A stretch of 64,000 nucleotides of DNA from Pseudomonadota bacterium (GTDB lineage: Bacteria > Myxococcota > Myxococcia > Myxococcales > Myxococcaceae). The notes below the pieces were generated by a model. The model was not told the origin of the DNA and did no database searches. It saw only the letters and a program-made list of their open reading frames with translations. How positions within the stretch are numbered: position 1 is the stretch's first letter; the number at the start of each line of letters is the position of its first letter. The stretch is taken from contig JAFAAN010000009.1 in assembly GCA_023426545.1 (NCBI GenBank), forward strand, positions 1 through 64,000, given 5' to 3'. Below, one piece after another: positions 18,292 to 27,117 of this stretch. The position numbers and the translations under genes were made by a program.

Positions 18292-19428
18292 CTACTTGAA
18301 CAGTTCCCGCGCGATGACGAGCCGCTGGACCTGGCTGGTGCCCTCGTAGACCTGGATGAGCTTGGCGTCGCGCATCAGCTTCTCCACGGGGTAGTCCTTG
18401 ATGTAGCCGTAGCCGCCGTACACCTGCACGGCGTCCGTGGCGACCTTCATGGCCATGTCCGCGGCGAAGCACTTGGCGTAGCTGGACTGGAGGGTGTTGC
18501 GCTTGCCTTCGTCCAGCAGCCACGCGCTCTCGTAGGTGAGCATGCGCGCCGCGTGGGTGTTCATGGCCATGTCGGCGATCATGAACTGGACGGCCTGGTG
18601 CTCGATGATGGGCTTGCCGAAGGTGCGGCGCTGCGAGGCGTACTCCATGGAGTGCTCCAGCGCGGCCCGGGCGATGCCCACCGAGAACATGGCCGTCAGC
18701 GGGCGGCTGTTGTCCAGCGTGGCCATGGCGATGGCGAAGCCCTGCCCCTCCTCGCCGATGCGGTTCTCCACCGGCACGCGCACGTCCTCGAACGTCAGCG
18801 ACACGGTGTCGCTGGCGCGCTGGCCCATCTTGTTCTCGTGCTTGCTGACGGTGAGACCGGGGGGCCGGCCCTCCACCACGAAGCAGGTGATGCCCTTGTG
18901 CTTCTTGGCCTTATCGACGGTGGCGAACACCGTGTACTGCTCGGCGTGGCCGCCGTTGGTGATGAAGCACTTGGCGCCGTTGATGACGTAGTGGTCGCCC
19001 TCGCGGCGCGCCGTGGTCTGCATGTTGGCCACGTCGCTGCCCGCCTCCGGCTCCGTGAGGCAGAAGGAGGAGAACTTCAGCCGCTCCGCGAAGTGCGACA
19101 GCAGGCGCTTCTTCTGCTCATCCGTCGCGTGGAGGATGATGGGCAGGTTGGCCAGGTCGTTGGCGATGATGGACGTCGCCACGCCCGCACAGCCCCAGCT
19201 CAGCTCCTCGCCGACGATGACCTGCTCCAGGTGGGAGAGGCCCACGCCGCCGTACTCGGCGGGAATCGCCATGTTGAGCAGGCCCAGCTCCCACGCCGCC
19301 GCCAGCAGGTCGCGAGGAAAGGTGGCCGTCTCGTCGTAGTGCGCGGCCTTGGGGCGAATCACTTCGCGGGCAAACTTGCGGGCTGCTTCCTGAAGCGCGC
19401 GCTGGGCGTCGGTGAGCTGGAATTCCAT
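18292..19428 (-). CDS. Acyl-CoA dehydrogenase
   Basis: A 378-residue FAD-dependent acyl-CoA dehydrogenase of short/medium-chain type. Visible are FCLTEPEAGSD (substrate/FAD region), the QRRTFGKPI and QVYGGYGYIKDYPVEKLMRD motifs, and the catalytic base Glu in VYEGTSQVQRL near the C-terminus. That position matches short/medium-chain and butyryl-CoA enzymes rather than isovaleryl ones. Substrate length is not certain. The ATG at 19428 (MEFQLTDAQ) is the usual start; an upstream in-frame extension of 35 residues does not look coding. Electrons probably go to the EtfAB encoded immediately downstream. Confidence 0.95.
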   Translation of the reverse strand: MEFQLTDAQRALQEAARKFAREVIRPKAAHYDETATFPRDLLAAAWELGLLNMAIPAEYGGVGLSHLEQVIVGEELSWGCAGVATSIIANDLANLPIILHATDEQKKRLLSHFAERLKFSSFCLTEPEAGSDVANMQTTARREGDHYVINGAKCFITNGGHAEQYTVFATVDKAKKHKGITCFVVEGRPPGLTVSKHENKMGQRASDTVSLTFEDVRVPVENRIGEEGQGFAIAMATLDNSRPLTAMFSVGIARAALEHSMEYASQRRTFGKPIIEHQAVQFMIADMAMNTHAARMLTYESAWLLDEGKRNTLQSSYAKCFAADMAMKVATDAVQVYGGYGYIKDYPVEKLMRDAKLIQVYEGTSQVQRLVIARELFK

Positions 19429-19552
19429 GGGGCCGTCATGCCTCCGTAGGCGTGTTGACTCAGGAGTCAACGAATACATGCCACGGCGCGAAATCTCCAG
19501 CGCAACCCGCCAGGAGCGAGAGGGCCGCCCCACTCCGGCGCCACGAACAGGA

Positions 19553-19585
19553 AGGGCCCCACCCCGGCGCGCGGGTTGGGGCCCT
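19553..19585 (-). terminator. Terminator hairpin after the transaldolase gene
   Basis: Arms AGGGCCCCA (19553-19561) and TTGGGGCCCT (19576-19585) form a GC-rich stem of about nine pairs around a 14-base CG-rich loop. It lies about 30 bp past the stop of the minus-strand transaldolase gene and upstream of the acyl-CoA dehydrogenase, which separates the two transcripts. Confidence 0.6.
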
Positions 19586-19617
19586 CCCCTCGGATGAAAA
19601 CTTGATTTTCCGCGGGG

Positions 19618-20289
19618 TTACTTCGCCGCCGGGGGCTTGGCCGCCTTGGGGACCTTCTCCCAGTCGGCCAGGAACTTCTTGATGCCCGCATCGGTGAGCG
19701 GGTGGTTGGCCAGCTGGGTGATGACGTTGTAGGGCAGCGTGGCCACGTCGGCGCCCATGCGGGCGGCCTGGAGCACGTGCACCGGGTTGCGCACGCTGGC
19801 CACCAGCACCTGCGTGTTGAAGTTCTCGTAGTTCCGGTAGATTTCCAGGATGTTGGCGATGAGCTCCATGCCGTCCTGGGAGATGTCGTCCAGCCGTCCC
19901 ACGAAGGGCGACACGTAGGTGGCGCCGGCCTTGGCGCACAGCAGGGCCTGGTTGGCGGAGAAGCACAGCGTGACGTTGGTGCGGATGCCCTCGGCGGCGA
20001 GCGCCTTGGTGGCCTTCATGCCCTCCACGCCCATGGGAATCTTCACCACGACGTTGTCGTGAATCTTCGCCAGGGAGCGGCCCTCCTTGATGAGCTCGTC
20101 CGCCTCCATGGACACACACTCGGCGCTGATGGGGCCGTCCACGATGGTGCAGATTTCGCGGATGGTCTCCTCCAGCCCCCGGCCCACCTTGGCGAGCAGG
20201 GACGGGTTGGTCGTCACTCCGTCCACGCAGCCCATGGCGTGGGCCTTGCGAATCTCCTCCACGTCGGCGCTGTCGATGAAGAACTTCAT
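19618..20289 (-). CDS. fsa: Transaldolase / fructose-6-phosphate aldolase family (TalC-type)
   Basis: A 223-residue small transaldolase of the FSA/TalC/MipB subfamily, about two thirds the size of classical transaldolase. It starts MKFFIDSADVEEIRKA and has TTNPSLL, the Schiff-base lysine K83 in VVVKIPMG, and FSANQALLCAKAGATYVSPF. Such enzymes transfer dihydroxyacetone units in the non-oxidative pentose phosphate pathway, or act as fructose-6-phosphate aldolase; length suggests the decameric bacterial form with transaldolase activity. ATG at 20289. It is followed by a clear hairpin and is divergent from kdsD. Confidence 0.92.
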   Translation of the reverse strand: MKFFIDSADVEEIRKAHAMGCVDGVTTNPSLLAKVGRGLEETIREICTIVDGPISAECVSMEADELIKEGRSLAKIHDNVVVKIPMGVEGMKATKALAAEGIRTNVTLCFSANQALLCAKAGATYVSPFVGRLDDISQDGMELIANILEIYRNYENFNTQVLVASVRNPVHVLQAARMGADVATLPYNVITQLANHPLTDAGIKKFLADWEKVPKAAKPPAAK

Positions 20290-20422
20290 CTCGTCCCTCT
20301 CCTGGAAGGTGGATGTGCCCCGGTCATTGGACGCCGGGCGAGCAGGCGCGTAACCGATGCCTCCCTATGCGTCAAGGGTGGCCACCATGGGGGGGTGAAG
20401 GGTAGAAGGCCGGGCACTGAAC

Positions 20423-21481
20423 ATGGCCCGCTCCTCTCGCTCTGCCGCCAAGAAGCCCCGCCTGCGCGCCCTCCCGAGCCGCCCTGCGCCGGCGCCTGAC
20501 GCTCCCTCCGACGCGGAGGCGACGCTCGCCTACGCGCGCGGCGTGCTGGAGGCCGAGGCCCGCGCCATCCTCGGCGTGACGGAGCGCCTGGGCGACGACT
20601 TCCTCCGCGCCGTGCGGCTGGTGCGCGAGTGCCGCGGCCAGGTCGTCGTCACCGGCATGGGGAAGGCGGGCCACATTGGCCAGAAGCTGTCCGCCACGCT
20701 GGCCTCCACGGGCATCCGCTCCGTGTACCTGCACCCGGCCGAGGCCGTGCACGGCGATCTGGGCCGCGTGGGGCGCGGCGACGTCATCCTCGCGCTGTCC
20801 AACAGCGGCTCCACGGAGGAGCTCATCCGGCTGCTGCCGTCCTTCAAGCGGATGGAGACGCCCGTCATCGCCCTCACCGGCGACGCGAAGAGCCCGCTGG
20901 GGCGCGGCGCGGACGTGGTGCTGGACATCGGCGCCATCCCCGAGGCGTGCCCCATGGGCCTGGTCCCCACGGCCTCCACCGCCGCGCTGCACGCGGTGGG
21001 CGACGCGCTGACCCTGACGGTGCTGCGCTCGCGGCCCTTCGGCACGGAGGACTACGCGCTGCTGCACCCGGGCGGGAAGCTGGGGCGCTCCGTGCAGCGC
21101 GTCTTCGAGCTGATGCGCACCGGCCCCGCCAACCCGCTGGTGCGAGACACCTCGCCGCTGTCCGCGGTGGTGGGGGTGATGACGAAGACGCCGGGCCGCC
21201 CGGGCGCCGCCTGTGTGGTGGACAAGGCCGGCAAGCTGGTGGGCATCTTCACCGACGGCGACCTGCGCCGCCGCGTGGAGGCGGGCCTCACGGACTTCAC
21301 CGTGCCCGTGCGCGAGCTGATGGGGAAGAACCCGCGCTGCGTGACGCCGGAGACGCTGGTGCTCACCGCGGCCACGCAGATGCGCGAGCTGCGGGTGGAC
21401 CAGCTCCCCGTGGTGGACGTGGAGGGCCGCGCCGTGGGCCTGCTGGACGTGCAGGACCTGCTGGCCGCGAAGTTCGTCTAG
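20423..21481 (+). CDS. kdsD: Arabinose-5-phosphate isomerase
   Basis: A 352-residue KdsD/KpsF-type enzyme that converts ribulose-5-phosphate to arabinose-5-phosphate, the first step to Kdo for lipopolysaccharide. A basic N-tail precedes a SIS domain (about 55-200) with VVVTGMGKAGHIGQKLSAT, HPAEAVHGDLG and SNSGSTEE, and two CBS domains (about 210-350) including GIFTDGDLRRR and DQLPVVD. The N-terminal tail is longer and more basic than in Escherichia coli. No other kds gene is adjacent. It converges on the TPR gene with a 4-bp overlap of the two stop regions (21478-21481). Confidence 0.95.
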   Translation: MARSSRSAAKKPRLRALPSRPAPAPDAPSDAEATLAYARGVLEAEARAILGVTERLGDDFLRAVRLVRECRGQVVVTGMGKAGHIGQKLSATLASTGIRSVYLHPAEAVHGDLGRVGRGDVILALSNSGSTEELIRLLPSFKRMETPVIALTGDAKSPLGRGADVVLDIGAIPEACPMGLVPTASTAALHAVGDALTLTVLRSRPFGTEDYALLHPGGKLGRSVQRVFELMRTGPANPLVRDTSPLSAVVGVMTKTPGRPGAACVVDKAGKLVGIFTDGDLRRRVEAGLTDFTVPVRELMGKNPRCVTPETLVLTAATQMRELRVDQLPVVDVEGRAVGLLDVQDLLAAKFV

Positions 21482-22836
21482 CGCGACTTCCCAAGCTTCT
21501 CCCGGAGGCTGGCCTTGTTGGGGTACTCCGGCGCGTCCGCGGCGAGCTTCTCCCACAAGGCCCTGGCGCCCTTCTCGTCTCCCCGGGCCTTGAGGGTGTC
21601 CCCCAGCTGCTCCACGGAGAGCGGGTCCGTCTGCACGGCCACGCCCCACACGCGCGCCGCCATGGGACGCTCCAGGCCCACCAGGGCCCACGCCATGCCC
21701 GCCTTCGCGCGCCCGTTCTCCGGCTGGAAGGGCACCACGCGCGTGTAGTTGGCGAGCGCCTCCTGGTAGCGGCCCTGGGCCAGGTGCTCCTCGCCCTCCT
21801 CCACCAGCTTCGCCAGGCCCTGCTCCAGCTCCGGCGTGCGCTCGGTGTTCTTCACCGCGTCCACCATCTCCTGCGACAGCGGGCGGGGTGCATCCGGCGC
21901 CGCGGCGGCCGTGGGCGCCTGCGACAGGCGGATGCGGCGGTCCTCCGCGCGCGAGGCCAGGAGCTGCTTGCGGCCCCCCGCCTTTACCGTCTCCTCCACC
22001 AGCGCCACCATCCGCTTCGCCATGGGCGCGCGGTAGGAATCCGGGTACGCGGTCACCAGCGCCTCGAAGCCCGCGCCGGCCTGCTTCAGCGCCGCCACGT
22101 CGTCCCCCTTCGTCTCGAAGAGCAGCGCCGCGCGTGCGTAGAGGGCGTCCTCGTGGTGCGGCTCCACCTCCAGCACGGCGTCATACGCGGCCAGCGCCCT
22201 GGCGCCGTCGTTGGAGAGGTAGAGCGCGTTGGCGTGCATCACCGCCACGTCCAGCACCGGCGCCAGCGCCGCGCGCGCGCAGGCCGCCGCGCCCGGGGCG
22301 TCGCCCTTCTTCGCGCGCGCCTCGGCGGCCGCGCCCATCTCCTCCACCGGCATGTTCGCCGTGAAGCCACAGCCCGCGGCCTCCGCGGTGGGCACGGCGG
22401 CCTTGCCCAGCTTCTTGCGCTGCGCCAGGAACACGTCCCACGTGGCCTTCGCGCGCGCCTGCGCCTGCTGGAAGTAGGTGATGGCCTCGGCGTTGCGGCC
22501 ATTCACGTAGTAGAGGCGCCCCAGCGACGCGGCGATTTCAAACGTCTTCTCCCGGTCCGCCAGGCCCTGCGCCGAGTCGAGCTGGCGCAGCAGCTCCTCG
22601 GCGGACGGCGGCGCGCGGCCCGTGCCGGACATGGGCGGGTGCCCTGGCGGCAGCTGCTCCGGGCGGATGCGCTCGGTGGCCGGGTGGCCCTCCGGGAGGG
22701 CCGTGGCGCCGGGCTTCAGCGTCGAGGTGGCTGGCGAGGCCTCCGTCCCCGGAGGGATGGGCGGGTGGCCAGCAGGCAGCGTCGAGGGCTCGGCGGTCAG
22801 CAGCGCCGCGGTGGCCAGGGCAAGGGACAGGTTCAT
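21478..22836 (-). CDS. Secreted TPR protein with GHP repeats
   Basis: A 452-residue protein with an N-terminal signal-like segment (MNLSLALATAALLTAEP) and then a low-complexity region containing repeated L-P-x-G-H-P motifs (PAGHPPIPPG, LPEGHPATE, LPPGHPP). The rest is Ala-rich helical repeats consistent with tetratricopeptide units, e.g. YYVNGRNAEAITYFQQA and LAQGRYQEALANYTRV, usually a protein-binding scaffold. The function is unknown; the GHP repeat could bind metal through its histidines, which is inference only. The ATG at 22836 overlaps the folK stop as ATGA, so translation is coupled to folK, and it is the last gene of the lysA-folK operon. Confidence 0.8.
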   Translation of the reverse strand: MNLSLALATAALLTAEPSTLPAGHPPIPPGTEASPATSTLKPGATALPEGHPATERIRPEQLPPGHPPMSGTGRAPPSAEELLRQLDSAQGLADREKTFEIAASLGRLYYVNGRNAEAITYFQQAQARAKATWDVFLAQRKKLGKAAVPTAEAAGCGFTANMPVEEMGAAAEARAKKGDAPGAAACARAALAPVLDVAVMHANALYLSNDGARALAAYDAVLEVEPHHEDALYARAALLFETKGDDVAALKQAGAGFEALVTAYPDSYRAPMAKRMVALVEETVKAGGRKQLLASRAEDRRIRLSQAPTAAAAPDAPRPLSQEMVDAVKNTERTPELEQGLAKLVEEGEEHLAQGRYQEALANYTRVVPFQPENGRAKAGMAWALVGLERPMAARVWGVAVQTDPLSVEQLGDTLKARGDEKGARALWEKLAADAPEYPNKASLREKLGKSR

Positions 22837-23357
22837 GTGTCGTTGCTCGTGTAGCTCGCTTCGGGCCACCACGTGGCCTCGCTCCTGCGGACATCCTGCG
22901 GGGCGAGTTTCCCGAGGAGCGCCTTCACCGACATTCCCAGTACCGGATGATGCAGGTGTGGCGCCAGCTCCACGAGCGGCTCCAGCGCGAAGCGGCGCTT
23001 GTGCAGCTCGAGGTGGGGCACCTGGAGCGTGGGGTCGGCCACCACCTGTCCCTCCCAGAAGAGGATGTCCAGGTCGATGGTGCGCGGCCCCCAGCGCACG
23101 TCGCGGCGGCGGCCCAGGTCCTTTTCGATTTGCTGGAGGATGCCCAGCAGGCGCTGCGGCGGCAGCCCGCACTCCAGGGCCACCACCGCGTTGAGGAAGC
23201 GCGGCTGCGGCGGCCCCACGGGGGCGCTGTCGAAGAGCGAGGAGCAGTGGAGCACCGCCACCGCGTCGATGCGGGACAGCGCGGACAGGGCGGCGACGAG
23301 GTGGTTCTCGCGGTCTCCCTCGTTGGAACCCAATCCGACGTAGACGGTGTCGCTCAC
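22833..23357 (-). CDS. folK: 2-amino-4-hydroxy-6-hydroxymethyldihydropteridine pyrophosphokinase
   Basis: A 174-residue HPPK, which transfers pyrophosphate from ATP to the pterin in folate synthesis. It shows the full family pattern: VYVGLGSNEGDRENHL at the N-terminus, FLNAVVALE, GRRRDVRWGPRTIDLDIL with the catalytic Arg/Asp residues, and VPHLELHKRRFALEPL. Start is GTG at 23357, overlapping the stop of the upstream FAH-family gene as GTGA. No folP or folB is adjacent; the thyA-folA pair lies about 13 kb away. The C-terminal tail continues into a 4-bp overlap with the TPR gene. Confidence 0.96.
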   Translation of the reverse strand: MSDTVYVGLGSNEGDRENHLVAALSALSRIDAVAVLHCSSLFDSAPVGPPQPRFLNAVVALECGLPPQRLLGILQQIEKDLGRRRDVRWGPRTIDLDILFWEGQVVADPTLQVPHLELHKRRFALEPLVELAPHLHHPVLGMSVKALLGKLAPQDVRRSEATWWPEASYTSNDT

Positions 23358-24121
23358 GGCTCCATCTCAACAGGGTTCACCAGGGTTCCAATTCCCTCCA
23401 GCTCCACCTCCACCAGGTCCCCGGGCGACAGCTTCCCCACGCCGGACGGCGTCCCGGTGCTCACCAGGTCCCCAGGCAGCAGCGTCATGACGTGGGAGAT
23501 GAAGGACACCAGCCGGGCGGGGCTGAAAATCATGTCCGACGTCCGGCTGTCCTGCCGCACCTGCCCGTTCACCCGGCACACGATGCGGAGGTCGTCGGGG
23601 GACAGGCCCGTCACCGCCCACGGCCCGGCGCACGCGAAGGTGTCGTAGCCCTTGGCGCGGGTGTGCTGCACCTCGCGCCGCTGGATGTCGCGCGCCGTCA
23701 CGTCGTTGAAGCAGGTGAGGCCCCAGATGGCACGCGCGGCGGTGGACTCGTCGGCGTTCTTCAGCTTCTCGCCGATGACGAGCGCCAGCTCCGCCTCGTA
23801 GTGCACCTCCTGGCTCGCCTTGGGGATGCGGATGGGAGCCCCCGTACCGTTGAGGGCCGTGGACGGCTTGGTGAAGATGAGCGGCTCGGGCGGCACCGGC
23901 TTGCCCATCTCCTCCGCGTGCTTGCGGTAGTTCTGGCCGATGCAGACGACCTTGGACGCGTCCGAGGGCACCAGCAGCGTCAGCGAGGACAGCGAGCGGT
24001 GGATGCCCGTCTCCTTCGCGCCGGCCCAGGGCGCCGCGGTGAGGACCACCACCTCGGAGCCCTCCACCCGGCCGTGGTGCGCACGGCCCTCGTGCAGGAA
24101 GCGGCAGTAGCGCGCGGTCAT
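23354..24121 (-). CDS. Fumarylacetoacetate hydrolase family protein
   Basis: A 255-residue FAH-fold protein. Motifs are CIGQNYRKHAEEMG, FTKPSTALNGTGAPI, the metal-binding HYEAELALVIG (the E-x-E ligands), GLTCFNDVTARDIQRRE and GDLVSTGTPSGVG. The short single-domain form covers acylpyruvases, oxaloacetate decarboxylases and related C-C hydrolases. The substrate is unknown, but the genes on both sides (dapB and folK) suggest a housekeeping, possibly metabolite-repair role such as acylpyruvate or oxaloacetate handling. It overlaps dapB by ATGA upstream and folK by GTGA downstream. Confidence 0.9.
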   Translation of the reverse strand: MTARYCRFLHEGRAHHGRVEGSEVVVLTAAPWAGAKETGIHRSLSSLTLLVPSDASKVVCIGQNYRKHAEEMGKPVPPEPLIFTKPSTALNGTGAPIRIPKASQEVHYEAELALVIGEKLKNADESTAARAIWGLTCFNDVTARDIQRREVQHTRAKGYDTFACAGPWAVTGLSPDDLRIVCRVNGQVRQDSRTSDMIFSPARLVSFISHVMTLLPGDLVSTGTPSGVGKLSPGDLVEVELEGIGTLVNPVEMEP

Positions 24122-24933
24122 GAGGTCCTCGGGAAGCCGAGCACGTCGGCCATGTCGTGGAGGCCAGGCGCGCGCCCCGCCACCCAGCGCGCGGCCCTCA
24201 GCGCGCCAGCGGCGAACTGGTCTCGGTTGGTGGCGCGGTGCGTGAGCTCGATGCGCTCGCCCTCGCCAAAGAAGTACACGGTGTGCTCGCCCACCACGTC
24301 GCCGCCCCGGAGCGTCTGCACGCCAATCTCTCGCGCGGGCCGCGCGCCAATCTGGCCGTGCCGCGCGAAGGTGAGGTCCTCCTGGGTGCGCCCCAGGGCC
24401 TCCGCCAGCACGTCCGCCAGCCGCAGCGCGGTGCCGCTGGGCGCGTCCTTCTTCATGCGGTGGTGCGCCTCCAGCACCTCCACGTCGAAGCCCGGCCCCA
24501 GCACCCGCGCCAGCTCCGCGGCCATGCGGATGACCAGGTTGACGCCCACCGACATGTTCGGCGCGGCGACGATGGGCACCGCCTGCGCGCTCTGCGCCAG
24601 CGCCGCGGACGCCTCCGGCGTGAAGCCGGTGGAGCCCACCACCAGGGCCACGCCGCGCGCGGCGCACACCTTCGCGTGGGCCACGCTCAGCTCGGCGCTG
24701 GTGAAGTCGATGACGACGTCCGCGGGCGCCGCGTCCAGCGCTCGCTCCAGGCTGTCCACCACCGTCACGCCCACGGGGCCCAGCCGCGTGGCCACCCCGG
24801 CGTCCTGCCCCACCGGGGGGCTGCCCGGGCGCGCCGTCCCCCCCACCACCCGCAAGTCTCCCGCGTCGCGCGCCAGGCGGAGCAACGTGCTGCCCATGCG
24901 GCCGGTGATGCCGGTGATGACGGTGCGAATCAT
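24118..24933 (-). CDS. dapB: 4-hydroxy-tetrahydrodipicolinate reductase
   Basis: A 271-residue DapB, the NAD(P)H reductase after DapA in the diaminopimelate/lysine pathway. It begins MIRTVITGITGRMGSTLL (dinucleotide fold), has VVIDFTSAE, VVGSTGFT, and the signature EAHHRMKKDAPSGTAL with the catalytic His pair and Lys residues. Start at 24933 is the family's usual position; the frame runs on upstream into dapA sequence but is not coding there. It lies 38 bp after dapA and overlaps the next gene by four bases. It supplies precursor for both peptidoglycan and lysine. Confidence 0.97.
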   Translation of the reverse strand: MIRTVITGITGRMGSTLLRLARDAGDLRVVGGTARPGSPPVGQDAGVATRLGPVGVTVVDSLERALDAAPADVVIDFTSAELSVAHAKVCAARGVALVVGSTGFTPEASAALAQSAQAVPIVAAPNMSVGVNLVIRMAAELARVLGPGFDVEVLEAHHRMKKDAPSGTALRLADVLAEALGRTQEDLTFARHGQIGARPAREIGVQTLRGGDVVGEHTVYFFGEGERIELTHRATNRDQFAAGALRAARWVAGRAPGLHDMADVLGFPRTS

Positions 24934-24971
24934 GTCTGCCGCGCTCCAGGTAACGGCGTGATGCGGGAAGC

Positions 24972-25859
24972 TCAGCCCTTGAGCAGCCCGAGCTGGCGCA
25001 TGGTGTCGCGCAGCTTCGCGGCGTTGGGCTCGGTCATCTGCACCAGGGGCAACCGCACTTCGGGGCCAAACAATCCCATGATGTGCAGGCCCCACTTCAC
25101 GGGCGAGGGGCTGGACTCGATGAACAGCAGCCGGTGCAGCTCGTTCATCCGCACCTGGAGGTCGCGCGCCACCGCGATGTTCCCGGCGCGCGCCGCCGCC
25201 ACCAGGTCCGCCATCATCCGCGGCGCCACGTTGGAGGAGACGGAGATGACGCCCTTGCCACCGCAGGCGATGAAGGGCAGCACGGTGAAGTCGTCACCGG
25301 ACAGCAGCGTCATCCGGTCGCCACAGCGCTCCAGGATGTCGATGACCCGCGGCATGCCCCCGGTGGCCTCCTTGAGGGCGACCACCTCGGGGATGTCACA
25401 CAGGCGCAGCACCGTGTCGGGCAGCAGGTCCACGCCCGTCCGACCCGGGACGTTGTAGGCGATGATGGGGAAGCCCGGGTGCGCCCGGGCCACCGCGCGG
25501 TAGTGCTCCACCAGGCCCGCCTGCGTGGGCTTGTTGTAGTAGGGCGTGACGATGAGCGTGCCGTCCGCGCCCGCCTCGCGCACGCGGCGCACGCCTTCGA
25601 TGGTCTCCGCCGTGCAGTTGGAGCCAGCGCCGCCCACCACCGCCACGCGGCCCTTGGCCTCCTCCACCACCACCTTCACCGCGCGAGCCCGCTCGTCAGG
25701 CGTCATCGTCACGGCCTCGCCGGTGGTGCCCATGGGCACCAGCACGCTGGTCCCCCCCTCAATCTGCTGCCGGACCAGGGCCCGGTAGGCGGTCTCATCG
25801 AGCGCCCCGTTGCGGAACGGAGTGGCCAGGGCCGTCATGGAGCCTTCGAAGGTCTTCAT
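24972..25859 (-). CDS. dapA: 4-hydroxy-tetrahydrodipicolinate synthase
   Basis: A 295-residue aldolase that condenses pyruvate with aspartate semialdehyde. Key residues are visible: T45/T46 in GTTGE, Y135 in AYNVPGRTG, R140, and the Schiff-base lysine K163 in VALKEATGG. Start ATG at 25859 (MKTFEGSMTAL) fits the family; a GTG at 25889 overlapping the lysA stop would add ten residues. It follows lysA by 16 bp and precedes dapB. No aspartokinase is nearby, so feedback control of the pathway is not visible in this window. Confidence 0.97.
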   Translation of the reverse strand: MKTFEGSMTALATPFRNGALDETAYRALVRQQIEGGTSVLVPMGTTGEAVTMTPDERARAVKVVVEEAKGRVAVVGGAGSNCTAETIEGVRRVREAGADGTLIVTPYYNKPTQAGLVEHYRAVARAHPGFPIIAYNVPGRTGVDLLPDTVLRLCDIPEVVALKEATGGMPRVIDILERCGDRMTLLSGDDFTVLPFIACGGKGVISVSSNVAPRMMADLVAAARAGNIAVARDLQVRMNELHRLLFIESSPSPVKWGLHIMGLFGPEVRLPLVQMTEPNAAKLRDTMRQLGLLKG

Positions 25860-25875
25860 GCCGGCGCTTATACGT

Positions 25876-27117
25876 TCAGGCCCGCTCACCGCGCCAGAGG
25901 TCCTCGATGCGCTCCCGCTCCCGGACCACGCGCCATGCCGCCCCGTCCACGAGCACCTCGGCCGGGCGTGGGCGGGAGTTATAAGTGGACGACATACTCA
26001 TGCCGTACGCCCCGGCGCTCATGAAGGCGAACAGCTCGCCTGCTTGAGGGAGGACGAGGGGGCGGGCCTTCGCCAGCACGTCGGTGGATTCACACACCGG
26101 CCCCACCACGTCCACCTCCACCGCCTTGCCCCGCCGCTTCACCAGGGGCTGGAGGCCGTGGTGCGCCTCATAGAGCGCGGGCCGCAGCAGGTCATTCATG
26201 CCCGCGTCCACCACCACGAAGCGGCGGGCGGGCGTCTTCTTCCGGTACAGCACGCGCGTGAGCAGCACGCCCGCGTTGCCCACCAGCGCCCGGCCCGGCT
26301 CCAGGATGAGCGTGGCGCCGGTGCCCCCCGCGACGGCCAGCACCGCGCGCGCGTACTCGTCCGGAGACGGCGGCGTCTCGTCCGAATAGGTGATGCCCAG
26401 GCCGCCGCCCACATCCAGGTACGCCAGCGGGTATCCCCGCGCCTTCAGCGCGGTGTACAGCCCCGCCACCTTGGACAGCGCCGCGCGCAGCGGCGCCGTC
26501 TGGGTGAGCTGCGAGCCGATGTGGCAGTCCAGCCCCGTGGCCACCAGGCCCTTCATCTTCTTCGCCCGGGCGTACAGGGCGACCGCCTCCTCGAACGGCA
26601 CGCCGAACTTGGACGTCTTCAGGCCGGTGGAGATGTAGCGGTGCGTGCGCGCGTCCACGTCCGGATTCACACGCAGCGCGAACGGCGCGCGGCGGCCCAT
26701 CCGGCGGCCCACCGCGTCCAGCGCCTCCAGCTCCTCGGCGCTCTCCACGTTGAACAGGAGGATGCCCGCGGCCAGCGCCGCCTCCATCTCCTCCTGCGTC
26801 TTGCCCACGCCGGCGAACACCGTCTTCCCGGCGTCGCCGCCGACGTGCCGGACGCGGGCCAGCTCTCCGCCGGAGACGATGTCGAAGCCGCCGCCCCGCT
26901 CGGCGATGAGCCGGAGGATGGCGAGGTTCGAGTTGGCCTTCACCGAGTAGCAGATGAGGTGCGGCCGGTCCCCGAAGGCCTCCGTCATCACCCGGACGTG
27001 CCGGGTGAGCGTGGCGGTGGAGTACACGTAGGTCGGCGTGCCCACGGACTCCGCGATGGCCGCCAGCGGCACCTCCTCCGCGTGCAGCACGCCCTGGCGA
27101 TAGGTGAAGTGGTTCAC
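25876..27117 (-). CDS. lysA: Diaminopimelate decarboxylase
   Basis: A 413-residue PLP-dependent enzyme that makes L-lysine from meso-diaminopimelate. PLP lysine is K60 in CYSVKANSN; other motifs are DIVSGGEL, HIGSQ, YLDVGGGLGI, EPGRALVG, and the Cys of VCESTD. Start is GTG at 27117 (read as M-N-H-F-T-Y-R), overlapping the upstream lipoprotein stop as GTGA. It is encoded directly behind an LptM-like lipoprotein gene, an arrangement also known in proteobacteria, where small lipoprotein genes sit next to dapF or lysA. It is followed by dapA and dapB. Confidence 0.97.
   Translation of the reverse strand: MNHFTYRQGVLHAEEVPLAAIAESVGTPTYVYSTATLTRHVRVMTEAFGDRPHLICYSVKANSNLAILRLIAERGGGFDIVSGGELARVRHVGGDAGKTVFAGVGKTQEEMEAALAAGILLFNVESAEELEALDAVGRRMGRRAPFALRVNPDVDARTHRYISTGLKTSKFGVPFEEAVALYARAKKMKGLVATGLDCHIGSQLTQTAPLRAALSKVAGLYTALKARGYPLAYLDVGGGLGITYSDETPPSPDEYARAVLAVAGGTGATLILEPGRALVGNAGVLLTRVLYRKKTPARRFVVVDAGMNDLLRPALYEAHHGLQPLVKRRGKAVEVDVVGPVCESTDVLAKARPLVLPQAGELFAFMSAGAYGMSMSSTYNSRPRPAEVLVDGAAWRVVRERERIEDLWRGERA

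Noticed and set aside
20377..20386. GGTGGCCACC palindrome before kdsD
   Set aside because: A 10-bp GC-rich palindrome is expected by chance in this composition and no partner site is seen.
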